From NCBI GenBank assembly GCA_022376925.1, contig JAIOJX010000002.1, forward strand, positions 131,884,831-131,948,830: DNA of 64,000 nucleotides. Reading direction: 5' to 3'. This stretch comes from Tragulus kanchil (Eukaryota > Chordata > Mammalia > Artiodactyla > Tragulidae). Every line of letters starts with the position of its first letter. Within the stretch, counting starts at the first letter, position 1. Position numbers and translations under genes: made by a program. The notes under the pieces were generated by a model. The model saw nothing but the letters and a program-made list of their open reading frames with translations. It ran no database searches and had not been told where the DNA came from. Below, piece after piece: positions 12,873 to 25,500 of the stretch.

Positions 12873-13119
12873 TTGGCCTCTCTTATTGTTTGTGTTTTTT
12901 TTCATCCATCTTTATTTCTCGGCGTGTGTGGGCCTCCTATTGCAGTGGCCTCTCTCATGGCAGAGCACCGGCTCTGGGTGCATGTGCTCCAGAGCGCTGG
13001 CGCCTCACTGGACACACTGGTCTCCACGGCCCGTGGGATCTTCCCGGGCCAGGGATCGGGCTGGTGCCCCTTGCACTGCAAGGCGGTCTCTTGACCCACT
13101 GGACCACCAGGGAAGCCCC
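12873..13119 (-). mobile_element. SINE type A, GAGGCCAAA-tail subfamily (host of the nested SINE)
   Basis: Minus-strand element whose tail starts TTGGCCTCT and whose head is CCACCAGGGAAGCCCC. Its outer tail end lies at about 12515-12533, left of the inserted SINE. Copy at 14019-14265 in duplication 4. Confidence 0.8.
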
Positions 13120-13436
13120 TAGAGACATTTTTGATTGTTACAACTTGAGGGGCAGGGATGCTATCGGCATCTGCTAGGTAGAGGCTGGGATGCTGCTGAC
13201 CATCCTTCCATGCACAGGACCACCTTATGACAAAAATATTAACCTTTCCAAAAATGTCAAAAGCGCTGAAGTTGGGCAACGTTTTGGCATCCTGTTCACC
13301 ATTGTATCCTCAGCATCAAGACGGTGTTCATAAAGAATTATTGAAGAAAGGAAGTGTTGAGCTGACTCTAGATACCTTCCAAGGCCATTGTCTGTCTGTC
13401 ATATTTATCCCTTCCTGCTATTTTTTTCTTTCCTAG

Positions 13437-13524
13437 GAAAATAAGCATTGGGTGTTTTTATAATGGCCACACAAATGAATCATGTCTTCCATGGTCAAGA
13501 CAGTACATTTCTGGAAAATCATTG
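13437..13524 (+). CDS. VWA3A: VWA3A exon E1, first copy (duplicate)
   Basis: Identical to the 15731-15818 copy across the exon, with acceptor ending at 13436, ATG at 13463 and donor GT at 13525. It lies in the first member of the 12.7-15.0 kb duplication and has no E2 immediately downstream before the next copy. Confidence 0.55.
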
Positions 13525-16500
13525 GTAAGCCTCTTCTCCGGTTTTTCAAATGAACACAATACAGCATTTTGTTCACGGGAGTTGAGGGGGGACGACGTGC
13601 CTTTAAGTGAGGTTAGATACATGGTTGCTGTATCCTCTTATACCTGAGGACCTCAGTTAGTTCAAGGTTACCAAAGCAATAGAAGACAATGTCTTATGAA
13701 CCTGGAGCCCACATTTTATCCAGTTCTACAAGAAACTTTCCCAGTTACTATACAGAAATAAACATGTTTCTGGAAACACTGACAGTGTGGAACTGACGTG
13801 TAGCATATGTCTTTATCCCTGGCCTCCCCCCCATCGCGGTGGCGTCCGTTGTCGCAGAGCGCCGGCTCTGGGCGCATGCGCTCCAGAGCTCCGGCTCGGT
13901 GACTGGACACATCGGCCCAGCCGCTCCGCGGCACGTGGGATCTTCCCAGACCAGGGATCAAACCGGCGCCCCTTGCACTGCAAGGCGGTGTCTTTATCCA
14001 CTGGACCACCAGGGGAAGCCCTTGGCCTCTCTTATTGTTTGTGTTTTTTTTCATCCATCTTTATTTCTCGGCGTGTGTGGGCCTCCTATTGCAGTGGCCT
14101 CTCTCATGGCAGAGCACCGGCTCTGGGTGCATGTGCTCCAGAGCGCTGGCGCCTCACTGGACACACTGGTCTCCACGGCCCGTGGGATCTTCCCGGGCCA
14201 GGGATCGGGCTGGTGCCCCTTGCACTGCAAGGCGGTCTCTTGACCCACTGGACCACCAGGGAAGCCCCTAGAGACATTTTTGATTGTTACAACTTGAGGG
14301 GCAGGGATGCTATCGGCATCTGCTAGGTAGAGGCTGGGATGCTGCTGACCATCCTTCCATGCACAGGACCACCTTATGACAAAAATTTTAAACCCTTTTC
14401 CCAAAAAATGTCAAAAGCGCTGAAGTTGGGCAACGTTTTGGCATCCTGTTCACCATTGTATCCTCAGCATCAAGACGGTGTTCATAAAGAATTATTGAAG
14501 AAAGGAAGTGTTGAGCTGACTCTAGATACCTTCCAAGGCCATTGTCTGTCTGTCATATTTATCCCTTCCTGCTATTTTTTTCTTTCCTAGGAAAATAAGC
14601 ATTGGGTGTTTTTATAATGGCCACACAAATGAATCATGTCTTCCATGGTCAAGACAGTACGTTTCTGGAAAATCGTTGGGAAGCCTCTTCTCCGGTTTTC
14701 AAATGAACACAATACAGCATTTTGTTCACGGGAGTTGAGGGGGGACGACGTGCCTTTAAGTGAGGTTAGATACATGGTTGCTGTATCCTCTTATACCTGA
14801 GGACCTCAGTTAGTTCAAGGTTACCAAAGCAATAGAAGACAATGTCTTATGAACCTGGAGCCCACATTTTATCCAGTTCTACACAAGAAACTTTCCCAGT
14901 TACTATACAGAAATAAACATGTTTCTGGAAACACTGACAGTGTGGAACTGACGTGTAGCACTGGGGCATTGATCAGATGATGTTGTGTTTTGTAGTGTGA
15001 GGAGAAACAATGACAGAGATCCAAAGAAGCAACGGAACCAGAAGAATGTCAATGAACTTGACCAAAAGCTGGACAATGGACTACTGGTTACACATGTTAA
15101 CCAGACACAGGACTTACTGGTAAACACCATAACTGTGTTTACACAAATCATAGTCTGGGCATGTAGCATGTGTTAAATTCTGGGTATTTCTTTCTTCATG
15201 TAGGATCTCAGGACTCGTTAAGGATTAATCCTCTGCCTTTAGAAATGACCAAAGCATGTCTATGCTATTTATAGAAGCTGTATAGCCTTCTTGGCCATAT
15301 TCTTCAATATTAAGGAGTGTGTCAACACTCTGTCCTTGTTATCCAAGCTTTGAAGACTAAGGAATTTAATTCTAAGATTTTCCTTCCTGAGAACTGTTTT
15401 CCTTATAGGATTCCTTAAAATCTAGATCCAAAAGTCAGTTTCAGGAAGTGATATTGGAGAGAGAGTTATGGCAAGAGAATTAACCTCTAGAATAACCGGA
15501 ACTGTGGTCTCAGGCTGACGCTCTCTGTGTAGGTGAGCGGCCTCCCCATGCTGGTGAGTAGACTGTCTAGAGATCACAGTTTTACCAAAGGCATGAGTGT
15601 CCTCAGGGGCTGTCTGTGCAAGTCTGGCCCAGCTGTCTACCTAGAATTTTGCAACAATCCTTTGCAATGATACTCAGTCAAAACAATATAGTTTGGGGCT
15701 TCCTGGTGGTCCGATTTTTTTCTTTCCTAGGAAAATAAGCATTGGGTGTTTTTATAATGGCCACACAAATGAATCATGTCTTCCATGGTCAAGACAGTAC
15801 ATTTCTGGAAAATCATTGGTAAGCCTCTTCTCCGGTTTTTCAAATGAACACAATACAGCATTTTGTTCACGGGAGTTGAGGGGGGACGACGTGCCTTTAA
15901 GTGAGGTTAGATACATGGTTGCTGTATCCTCTTATACCTGAGGACCTCAGTTAGTTCAAGGTTACCAAAGCAATAGAAGACAATGTCTTATGAACCTGGA
16001 GCCCACATTTTATCCAGTTCTACACAAGAAACTTTCCCAGTTACTATACAGAAATAAACATGTTTCTGGAAACACTGACAGTGTGGAACTGACGTGTAGC
16101 ACTGGGGCATTGATCAGATGATGTTGTGTTTTGTAGTGTGAGGAGAAACAATGACAGAGATCCAAAGAAGCAACGGAACCAGAAGAATGTCAATGAACTT
16201 GACCAAAAGCTGGACAATGGACTACTGGTTACACATGTTAACCAGACACAGGACTTACTGGTAAACACCATAACTGTGTTTACACAAATCATAGTCTGGG
16301 CATGTAGCATGTGTTAAATTCTGGGTATTTCTTTCTTCATGTAGGATCTCAGGACTCGTTAAGGATTAATCCTCTGCCTTTAGAAATGACCAAAGCATGT
16401 CTATGCTATTTATAGAAGCTGTATAGCCTTCTTGGCCATATTCTTCAATATTAAGGAGTGTGTCAACACTCTGTCCTTGTTATCCAAGCTTTGAAGACTA

Positions 16501-19500
16501 AGGAATTTAATTCTAAGATTTTCCTTCCTGAGAACTGTTTTCCTTATAGGATTCCTTAAAATCTAGATCCAAAAGTCAGTTTCAGGAAGTGATATTGGAG
16601 AGAGAGAGTTATGGCAAGAGAATTAACCTCTAGAATAACCGGAACTGTGGTCTCAGGCTGACGCTCTCTGTGTAGGTGAGCGGCCTCCCCATGCTGGTGA
16701 GTAGACTGTCTAGAGATCACAGTTTTACCAAAGGCATGAGTGTCCTCAGGGGCTGTCTGTGCAAGTCTGGCCCCCAGCTGTCTACCTAGAATTTTGCAAC
16801 AATCCTTTGCAATGATACTCAGTCAAAAACAATATAGTTTGGGGGCTTCCCTGGTGGTCCAGTGGGTAAAGAGGCCGCCTTGCCGTGCAAGGGGCACCAG
16901 TTCGATCCCTGGCCCGAGAAGATCCCACGTGCTGTGGCACAGCTGGACTGGTGTGTCCAGTGAGGAGCCAGAGCTCTGAAGTACATGCGCCCAGAGCCAG
17001 TGCTCTGCAACAAGAGAGGCCACTGCAATGGGAGGCCCACACAGGCTGAGGAATAAAGATGGATGAAAAATAAATAAATAAAAAATCATTAGAGGGACTT
17101 CCCTGGTGGTCCAGTGGTTAAGACTCCACACTGCCAATGCAGGGGGTCTAGGTTTGATCCCTCGTCGGGAAACGAGATACCACTCGCCACAACTGGAAGA
17201 TCCCACGTACCCCCGCGAAGATCACAAGTAACTAAGATCCAGTGCATCCAAATAAATAAAGAATAAATAAAATAGTTTTTAAAAAATCATTAGAAAAAGA
17301 GGCCAAAATTTAAAAAATACAGTTCTAATGCTGGCAGTTGAAAATCAGGAAAACTGTGCTCTACTTTTCTCAAGTGTTAGCACTTATGGGAAAGCAAGTT
17401 TAATTAAAAGGAAATGAGGAAAGGTCATCAAAGTCTGGATATTCTGAAACATTTGTTCAAGGACTTTAGATGTTGATACCATGAGTATCTCACCTAATTT
17501 ATTATCAAATACATGACCTTCCAGGTGTCCAAGGACCACTTTTACATATTAGCCAAAACGGGAGCCTCCTTGACCTCACAAACGAATAGCAGTGGGAAAG
17601 AAGGAATGGATTGCCCATAACGTTTTTAATGGTGCTTAGTCGTGTCTGACTCTTTGTGACCCCGTGAACTGTAGCCCACCAGGCTCCTCAGTCCGTGGGA
17701 TTTCCCAGGCAAGAATACTGGAGTAGGTTGCCATTTTCCTCTCCAGAGGGTCTTCCTGATCCAGGGAACCGATCCGCTTCCACAGAGCCACCAGGGAAAC
17801 GTGTTTAACAGGAGCTCTTCAGGTACTGACAGTATAAAATCCATGTCCTAAAACACGACGGAGCATTTCAAATGCAAGCAAAATGGAAGCAAAAGGTGAA
17901 TTAGAAGTCTACCTTTTTCTGTGTGGCAAGCCTGGGAGGCGGTTGTCCCGAAACATGAGAAGAGTGACATCTAGTGGTTATATGATGCACAGCAGTCTCT
18001 TCCTAAGCGTGGGGCTGGGGCTCCAATTACAGGCGATGCGATTCTGGGGCAGCACATTAATTAGCAAAGGGAGCTCATGAGAAAGTTGTCTTTTCAGTCA
18101 GTTCTCTCTTGATCCTTCACAAAGACAGTCACCGTTTGGCGGTACTTTAAAGGCAAGATAATAAGGTGATTGTGAACCCGACTCAAGCTCTACTGCTTGG
18201 GATCGAATCCCAGCTCCACCACTCACGGGCTGTGTGAATTTGAACAGTACGCAATTCTCAGTACTTCAGTTTCCTTGTCAGTTAAATGACGTTAATAATG
18301 ATGGAGCCTATTTTGTAGATGTAAATAAGCTGATGTGTGGAGAGGGCTTGTCATATTAAAATAAGCATAATTAATTAATTTGCTCTCATTGTTAGTGTTT
18401 TTCACACTTAAACCATTGCTAATGTTCCCTTGAAACGGAGGTTGAGCAGACCTCAGGCACAGAGGTAAGGCACCCAATAATTTCTAGCTGGAATATGACT
18501 GTGGTTGTTTTTCAGTTGTTAAGTCGTGTCTGACTCGTTGCTATCCCATGAAGTGCAGCATGCCAAGCCTCTCTGGCCTGCTGCCTGAGTTTACTCAAAC
18601 TCATGTCCATTGAGTCATAGATGCCATCCAACCATCTCATCCTCTATTGCCCCCTTCTCCTCTTACCCTCAGTCTTTTCCAGCATCAGGGTCTTTTCCAG
18701 TGAGTCAGCTCTTAACATCAGGATGCCCAAGTGTTGGAGCTTCAGCTCCAACATCAGTTCTTTCAATAAATGGAGCATGATAGCAGCAGTTTATTTTCAT
18801 TGTCTCTGTTTGTTGTTGCCTTCTATTTATGACCAAATCTGAAGGGGAAAAAAGAGTCATTGTTATGAACTGTTTGGGGCTTCCCCAGTGGTCCAGTGGG
18901 TAAAGAGCCCACCTTACTGTGCAAGGGGCACTAGTTAGACCCCTAGCCCGGGAAGATCCCACATGCCGTGAAGTGGCTGGACCAGTGTGTCTAATGACGA
19001 GCCAACGCCTGGAGCACATGCGCCTAGAGCCGGTGCTCTGCAAGGAGAGAGGCCACCACAATGGGAGGCCCACATAGGCCAAAGAATAAAGACAAATGAA
19101 AATAAATAAATAAAAACCAACTAGCAGCCAAAATTAAAAAAAAAAAAAGTTAGAAAAAAAAAGCATGCTTGGGGCTCCAATTACAGGCGATGCGATTCTG
19201 GGGCAGCACATTAATTAGCAAAGGGAGCTCATGAGAAAGTTGTCTTTTCAGTCAGTTCTCTCTTGATCCTTCACAAAGACAGTCACCGTTTGGCGGTACT
19301 TTAAAGGCAAGATAATAAGGTGATTGTGAACCCGACTCAAGCTCTACTGCTTGGGATCGAATCCCAGCTCCACCACTCACGGGCTGTGTGAATTTGAACA
19401 GTACGCAATTCTCAGTACTTCAGTTTCCTTGTCAGTTAAATGACGTTAATAATGATGGAGCCTATTTTGTAGATGTAAATAAGCTGATGTGTGGAGAGGG

Positions 19501-22500
19501 CTTGTCATATTAAAATAAGCATAATTAATTAATTTGCTCTCATTGTTAGTGTTTTTCACACTTAAACCATTGCTAATGTTCCCTTGAAACGGAGGTTGAG
19601 CAGACCTCAGGCACAGAGGTAAGGCACCCAATAATTTCTAGCTGGAATATGACTGTGGTTGTTTTTCAGTTGTTAAGTCGTGTCTGACTCGTTGCTATCC
19701 CATGAAGTGCAGCATGCCAAGCCTCTCTGGCCTGCTGCCTGAGTTTACTCAAACTCATGTCCATTGAGTCATAGATGCCATCCAACCATCTCATCCTCTA
19801 TTGCCCCCTTCTCCTCTTACCCTCAGTCTTTTCCAGCATCAGGGTCTTTTCCAGTGAGTCAGCTCTTAACATCAGGATGCCCAAGTGTTGGAGCTTCAGC
19901 TCCAACATCAGTTCTTTCAATAAATGGAGCATGATAGCAGCAGTTTATTTTCATTGTCTCTGTTTGTTGTTGCCTTCTATTTATGACCAAATCTGAAGGG
20001 GAAAAAAGAGTCATTGTTATGAACTGTTTGGGGCTTCCCCAGTGGTCCAGTGGGTAAAGAGCCCACCTTACTGTGCAAGGGGCACTAGTTAGACCCCTAG
20101 CCCGGGAAGATCCCACATGCCGTGAAGTGGCTGGACCAGTGTGTCTAATGACGAGCCAACGCTCTGGAGCACATGCGCCTAGAGCCGGTGCTCTGCAAGG
20201 AGAGAGGCCACCACAATGGGAGGCCCACATAGGCCAAAGAATAAAGACAAATGAAAATAAATAAATAAAAACCAACTAGCAGCCAAAATTAAAAAAAAAA
20301 AAAGTTAGAAAAAAAAAAGAACTGTTTGGTGAAGAAGACTATACATGGCTTTCCCAGCATCACAAAGCTAGCAAGTGGGGAGCTCAAGACTGCACCCCCT
20401 TCTTTCCTCTCTCTCTTCCTCTGTCCAATCCTCTATCAGGTCTAACTCTGTCAAATGCAGCTCGGTCAGCCACAGCAGATAATCTCATTCCCTTGTCCTC
20501 CACCTCACCCTCTGCAGAACAGCCTGACAAAGACAAGCCCAAGTGGGATCCACTCAGTGTTTAAGCAGGTGCACGGGAGAGGGGCAAAGCCATCCTTGGG
20601 TATCGACGGGACCACAGTGGGCCAAGCAGCACCCAGGCCCTTTCCACAGTCATCGGACACTGCAGGGTGCTTTCTCTCTGCGGGACTGAGCCAGCCTCCG
20701 CTGACAATGCCGAGTCATGGCCAGCCCCGGCAACGTGTGAGGCCCATTGATTCAAACAGCAGTGGTCGTGCCGGAAGCTCCTGCAGAATCCCAGTCTATC
20801 CAGGCCTGGAGCAGCTTTCCAGGCTTCTCTCGTGCCAGCCTGTGCTCGCTGCGCTCCAACCCCCACGGCCACCTTTCTGTTCTTCCTGCGCTCTGGCCCT
20901 GCCCCGCGTCGGCCTCTGCCTGGACTGTGTGTTCCCAGAGCTGGCTCCTTCTGAATTTTCAGAGGGAACTTCTCTGACCTCCGTCCCAGCTAAAGGGATG
21001 CCCCACCTCAATCCAAGTCATTTTCTATCACATCCCCCTGTCCCGTTTTCTTAATATAATTGTTCCTTGCTAAAACTATGTACGTTGATTCTGCTTTTCT
21101 TTACTGCCCATCTGTTCACCCTAGAATGTGAGCTCCAAGAAGGCAAGAACATTTCTATCATGCTCACAAGATAGCCCTAGCACCTCAAAATAGGTCTCAG
21201 AACAAGGAAAGCAGGCTCAGAGCTTTAGGTCAGCTCTCTCCCATCTTCTGGCTCCAAGAACAAATCACCAGTGTTGAATGCTCGCTGTGAACGCCACGCC
21301 ACCCACATCCTGAGCTTAGCACTGTGTAAGTGACACCGGCTTCACTAGGCACAAGCAAGGGGGCTTGTTCATTTCATGGCCAGACTCCTGTGATGACTAG
21401 GAAATCCCTCCACTAAAACGTTTACCCTCTGCTCCTGTTTCTGGCCTCTGGAATGGACAGAGAGACCCATCGCCTCTTCCATCCGTCAACGAAGGTTTGT
21501 TGAGGATCCCTCAGAGTGAGAGGGAGGCAGAACTCATATGCCTGAAAACATACAGAGAATGCACGTACAGAAATAAGCAAAGACACCGCCATCACGTGTG
21601 CTTGGCAAAGACTCAAAGGCAGGCAGGGAAATAGATCAACTTTATAGTGAAAAAAAAACATGAGGAAGCTTCAGGCGTGCCCTAGTGGAGGTTGTTGGCA
21701 TGCAGAAGCCAGAGGTGAGTTAACCAATTTCCTGTGATTGGTCTGGAGGCATGTTTGGCTTTCTCTGGCTGGCCCTGAGCTGAAAGGAGGATGAAAATAG
21801 GGAAGCTGGCAGCCCTGCCACAGCCCTGACCTCCTGATCCAGCTGCTGCAAGGCTATGGTTTGGCTCTGTGGACGGGTTGCTCTAAAGGCTTGGGTCAGA
21901 GTTCTGAAGTCATACAGGGTCTAGCCACTGTGTGTGTGTGTGCTCGTCTCGCAAGGCAGGATGTGGTGAATGACCCTTGATGTCTCTGGACACACACTGG
22001 GGAGGAGGTGAGGGATGGGATCTGGTATCAACCAGGGCAGGGGGCCCAGAGCACAGGCCTCTGCAGACATCTGTTCTGGACAGACTGCTCTCAGGTGGGA
22101 CCAGTCAGGCTGGCACCCCTGGGGGTCACCATGGAGGATCTAAAGGGATGCCCCACCTCAATCCAAGTCATTTTCTATCACATCCCCTGTCCCGTTTCTT
22201 AATATAATTGTTCCTTGCTAAAACTATTACGTTGATTCTGCTTTTCTTTACTGCCCATCTGTTCACCCTAGAATGTGAGCTCCAAGAAGGCAAGAACATT
22301 TCTATCATGCTCACAAGATAGCCCTAGCACCTCAAAATAGGTCTCAGAACAAGGAAAGCAGGCTCAGAGCTTTAGGTCAGCTCTCTCCCATCTTCTGGCT
22401 CCAAGAACAAATCACCAGTGTTGAATGCTCGCTGTGAACGCCACGCCACCCACATCCTGAGCTTAGCACTGTGTAAGTGACACCGGCTTCACTAGGCACA

Positions 22501-25500
22501 AGCAAGGGGGCTTGTTCATTTCATGGCCAGACTCCTGTGATGACTAGGAAATCCCTCCACTAAAACGTTTACCCTCTGCTCCTGTTTCTGGCCTCTGGAA
22601 TGGACAGAGAGACCCATCGCCTCTTCCATCCGTCAACGAAGGTTTGTTGAGGATCCCTCAGAGTGAGAGGGAGGCAGAACTCATATGCCTGAAAACATAC
22701 AGAGAATGCACGTACAGAAATAAGCAAAGACACCGCCATCACGTGTGCTTGGCAAAGACTCAAAGGCAGGCAGGGAAATAGATCAACTTTATAGTGAAAA
22801 AAAAACATGAGGAAGCTTCAGGCGTGCCCTAGTGGAGGTTGTTGGCATGCAGAAGCCAGAGGTGAGTTAACCAATTTCCTGTGATTGGTCTGGAGGCATG
22901 TTTGGCTTTCTCTGGCTGGCCCTGAGCTGAAAGGAGGATGAAAATAGGGAAGCTGGCAGCCCTGCCACAGCCCTGACCTCCTGATCCAGCTGCTGCAAGG
23001 CTATGGTTTGGCTCTGTGGACGGGTTGCTCTAAAGGCTTGGGTCAGAGTTCTGAAGTCATACAGGGTCTAGCCACTGTGTGTGTGTGTGCTCGTCTCTCG
23101 CAAGGCAGGATGTGGTGAATGACCCTTGATTTCTCTGGACACACACTGGGGAGGAGGTGAGGGATGGGATCTGGTATCAACCAGGGCAGGGGGCCCAGAG
23201 CACAGGCCTCTGCAGACATCTGTTCTGGACAGACTGCTCTCAGGTGGGACCAGTCAGGCTGGCACCCCTGGGGGTCACCATGGAGGGATCTAAAGCACCC
23301 TCGGCCTTGTCCTCTCTCGCCACCGTTTTCTGTTTGACCCTGGTTTCCGTCTCGCAGAGGCTGCAGGAGGGTGAGACCCAGCCTTCAGCCGGGGAGAATT
23401 CAGAAGACTGGCTTTCAGCGCACAGTTTAAAGTCAAAGAAACTCACGTTGGCTGAGCTGATAAGCCAGGGCACGGCCATGCTGTAAGTGGGAAGCCACAC
23501 CCCTGACCCCAGGTCTGGGAGACACGTCCAGCCCCTGAGCCCAAAAGACCCTTTCATGAGCCTTTGCTTTTTCAGGGAGGAGGGCAGCGGTGTCACAAGG
23601 AAAATGCGCTTCGCCACCCAGACCGTGCACCAATTCGAAGCCAGGCTTTCTGAGTACGTATGCTTCTCGTATCCTCCCAACAAGTCCAGAGCTTGAGAAC
23701 GCCCCGGTTTCAGCAGCCTGAAAGTGACTTTGTTCAAACGAAGTGGGACCTCAGGCAGGAGGCCTCTTCCCATTTCTGGCTCCAATTTCCTCTTTTCTCA
23801 AATAAGGAGGTTGGGCCTTGTCAGTTTTCCTCAACCTTTTAAAGCCCATGATCCCTTTGGATGAACTCATAAAATCTCACAGGCTCATCTGATGTGTAAC
23901 AGTTAAGAGCAACCACTCTCAAGGACAGACTGACTGGGTTCATATCTTCACATATGTATGCAAAAATATTCAGGCCCCTACTTCCAAACCTGACTTTTTA
24001 AAAATGTGGACCTTTTTTCTGGCTGGCCCTGAGCTGAAAGGAGGATGAAAATAGGGAAGCTGGCAGCCCTGCCACAGCCCTGACCTCCTGATCCAGCTGC
24101 TGCAAGGCTATGGTTTGGCTCTGTGGACGGGTTGCTCTAAAGGCTTGGGTCAGAGTTCTGAAGTCATACAGGGTCTAGCCACTGTGTGTGTGTGTGCTCG
24201 TCTCTGCAAGGCAGGATGTGGTGAATGACCCTTGATTTCTCTGGACACACACTGGGGAGGAGGTGAGGGATGGGATCTGGTATCAACCAGGGCAGGGGGC
24301 CCAGAGCACAGGCCTCTGCAGACATCTGTTCTGGACAGACTGCTCTCAGGTGGGACCAGTCAGGCTGGCACCCCTGGGGGTCACCATGGAGGGATCTAAA
24401 GCACCCTCGGCCTTGTCCTCTCTCGCCACCGTTTTCTGTTTGACCCTGGTTTCCGTCTCGCAGAGGCTGCAGGAGGGTGAGACCCAGCCTTCAGCCGGGG
24501 AGAATTCAGAAGACTGGCTTTCAGCGCACAGTTTAAAGTCAAAGAAACTCACGTTGGCTGAGCTGATAAGCCAGGGCACGGCCATGCTGTAAGTGGGAAG
24601 CCACACCCCTGACCCCAGGTCTGGGAGACACGTCCAGCCCCTGAGCCCAAAAGACCCTTTCATGAGCCTTTGCTTTTTCAGGGAGGAGGGCAGCGGTGTC
24701 ACAAGGAAAATGCGCTTCGCCACCCAGACCGTGCACCAATTCGAAGCCAGGCTTTCTGAGTACGTATGCTTCTCGTATCCTCCCAACAAGTCCAGAGCTT
24801 GAGAACGCCCCGGTTTCAGCAGCCTGAAAGTGACTTTGTTCAAACGAAGTGGGACCTCAGGCAGGAGGCCTCTTCCCATTTCTGGCTCCAATTTCCTCTT
24901 TTCTCAAATAAGGAGGTTGGGCCTTGTCAGTTTTCCTCAACCTTTTAAAGCCCATGATCCCTTTGGATGAACTCATAAAATCTCACAGGCTCATCTGATG
25001 TGTAACAGTTAAGAGCAACCACTCTCAAGGACAGACTGACTGGGTTCATATCTTCACATATGTATGCAAAAATATTCAGGCCCCTACTTCCAAACCTGAC
25101 TTTTTAAAAATGTGGACCTTTTTTTTTCATTAGGTTTTTTGTATTATTATTATTGGAAATATTTGAGAACTTATTGTTGTGGAACATTTTAAACGTCTTT
25201 ATTGAATTTGTTACAATATTACTTCCGGTTTACGCTTTGGTTTCTGGGTTGTGAGGCATATGGGATCTTAGCTCCCCGACCAGGGATTAAACCCACACCC
25301 CTTACATTGAAGGGCAAAGTCCTAACCACTGGACCACAGGAGAAGTCCCTAAACCAGACTTTTTTTTTTTTAAGCTTCTCTTTATTTTTCAATTTTTTGG
25401 CCTCACCTCAAGGCTGTGGTATCCTAGTTTCCCAACCAGGAATCAAACCCAGGCCCTCAGCAGTATATGTACAGAGACCTAATTACTGACCACCAGGGAA

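Larger units (their letters stand above)
12677..14960 (+). repeat. Tandem direct duplication 4 (about 1150 bp), carries E1
   Basis: Copies 12677-13805 and 13823-14960, with about 17 bp of unmatched joining sequence. Copy two starts inside a SINE, and its first bases differ (extra C's, GTCCG versus GTCTG). It shares E1 with duplication 5, giving three E1 copies. Confidence 0.93.
14573..16860 (+). repeat. Tandem direct duplication 5 (about 1140 bp), carries E1 and E2
   Basis: Copies 14573-15712 and 15713-16860. Differences include the E1 donor, GGCCCAG versus GGCCCCCAG, and one GA unit in a GAGAGA run. Copy one ends inside the first 20 bases of a SINE that is complete only in copy two. Confidence 0.93.
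22911..25125 (+). repeat. Tandem direct duplication 8 (about 1107 bp), carries E3 and E4
   Basis: Copies 22911-24017 and 24018-25125. The first 380 bp are also in duplication 7, so that segment occurs three times. Confidence 0.93.

Noticed and set aside
12438..13177. Two long + strand frames (about 220 codons)
   Set aside because: They are translations of two adjacent SINE elements; the same peptides recur wherever this SINE is open.
16842..17080. tRNA genes, because SINE heads contain B-box-like GGTTCGATCCC
   Set aside because: These are tRNA-derived SINEs: no cloverleaf with matching acceptor stems, and each is followed by a SINE body and A-rich tail.
20455..21054. Long + strand frame (about 199 codons) in intron E2-E3
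   Set aside because: Starts in a pyrimidine-rich intron, no splice sites in matching phase, low-complexity Pro/Ser/Leu composition and no family recognised. Chance frame in GC-richer DNA.
23240..23785. Minus-strand frame of 181 codons across E3-E4
   Set aside because: Antisense of real VWA3A exons and introns, with an identical second copy at 24346-24891 due to duplication.
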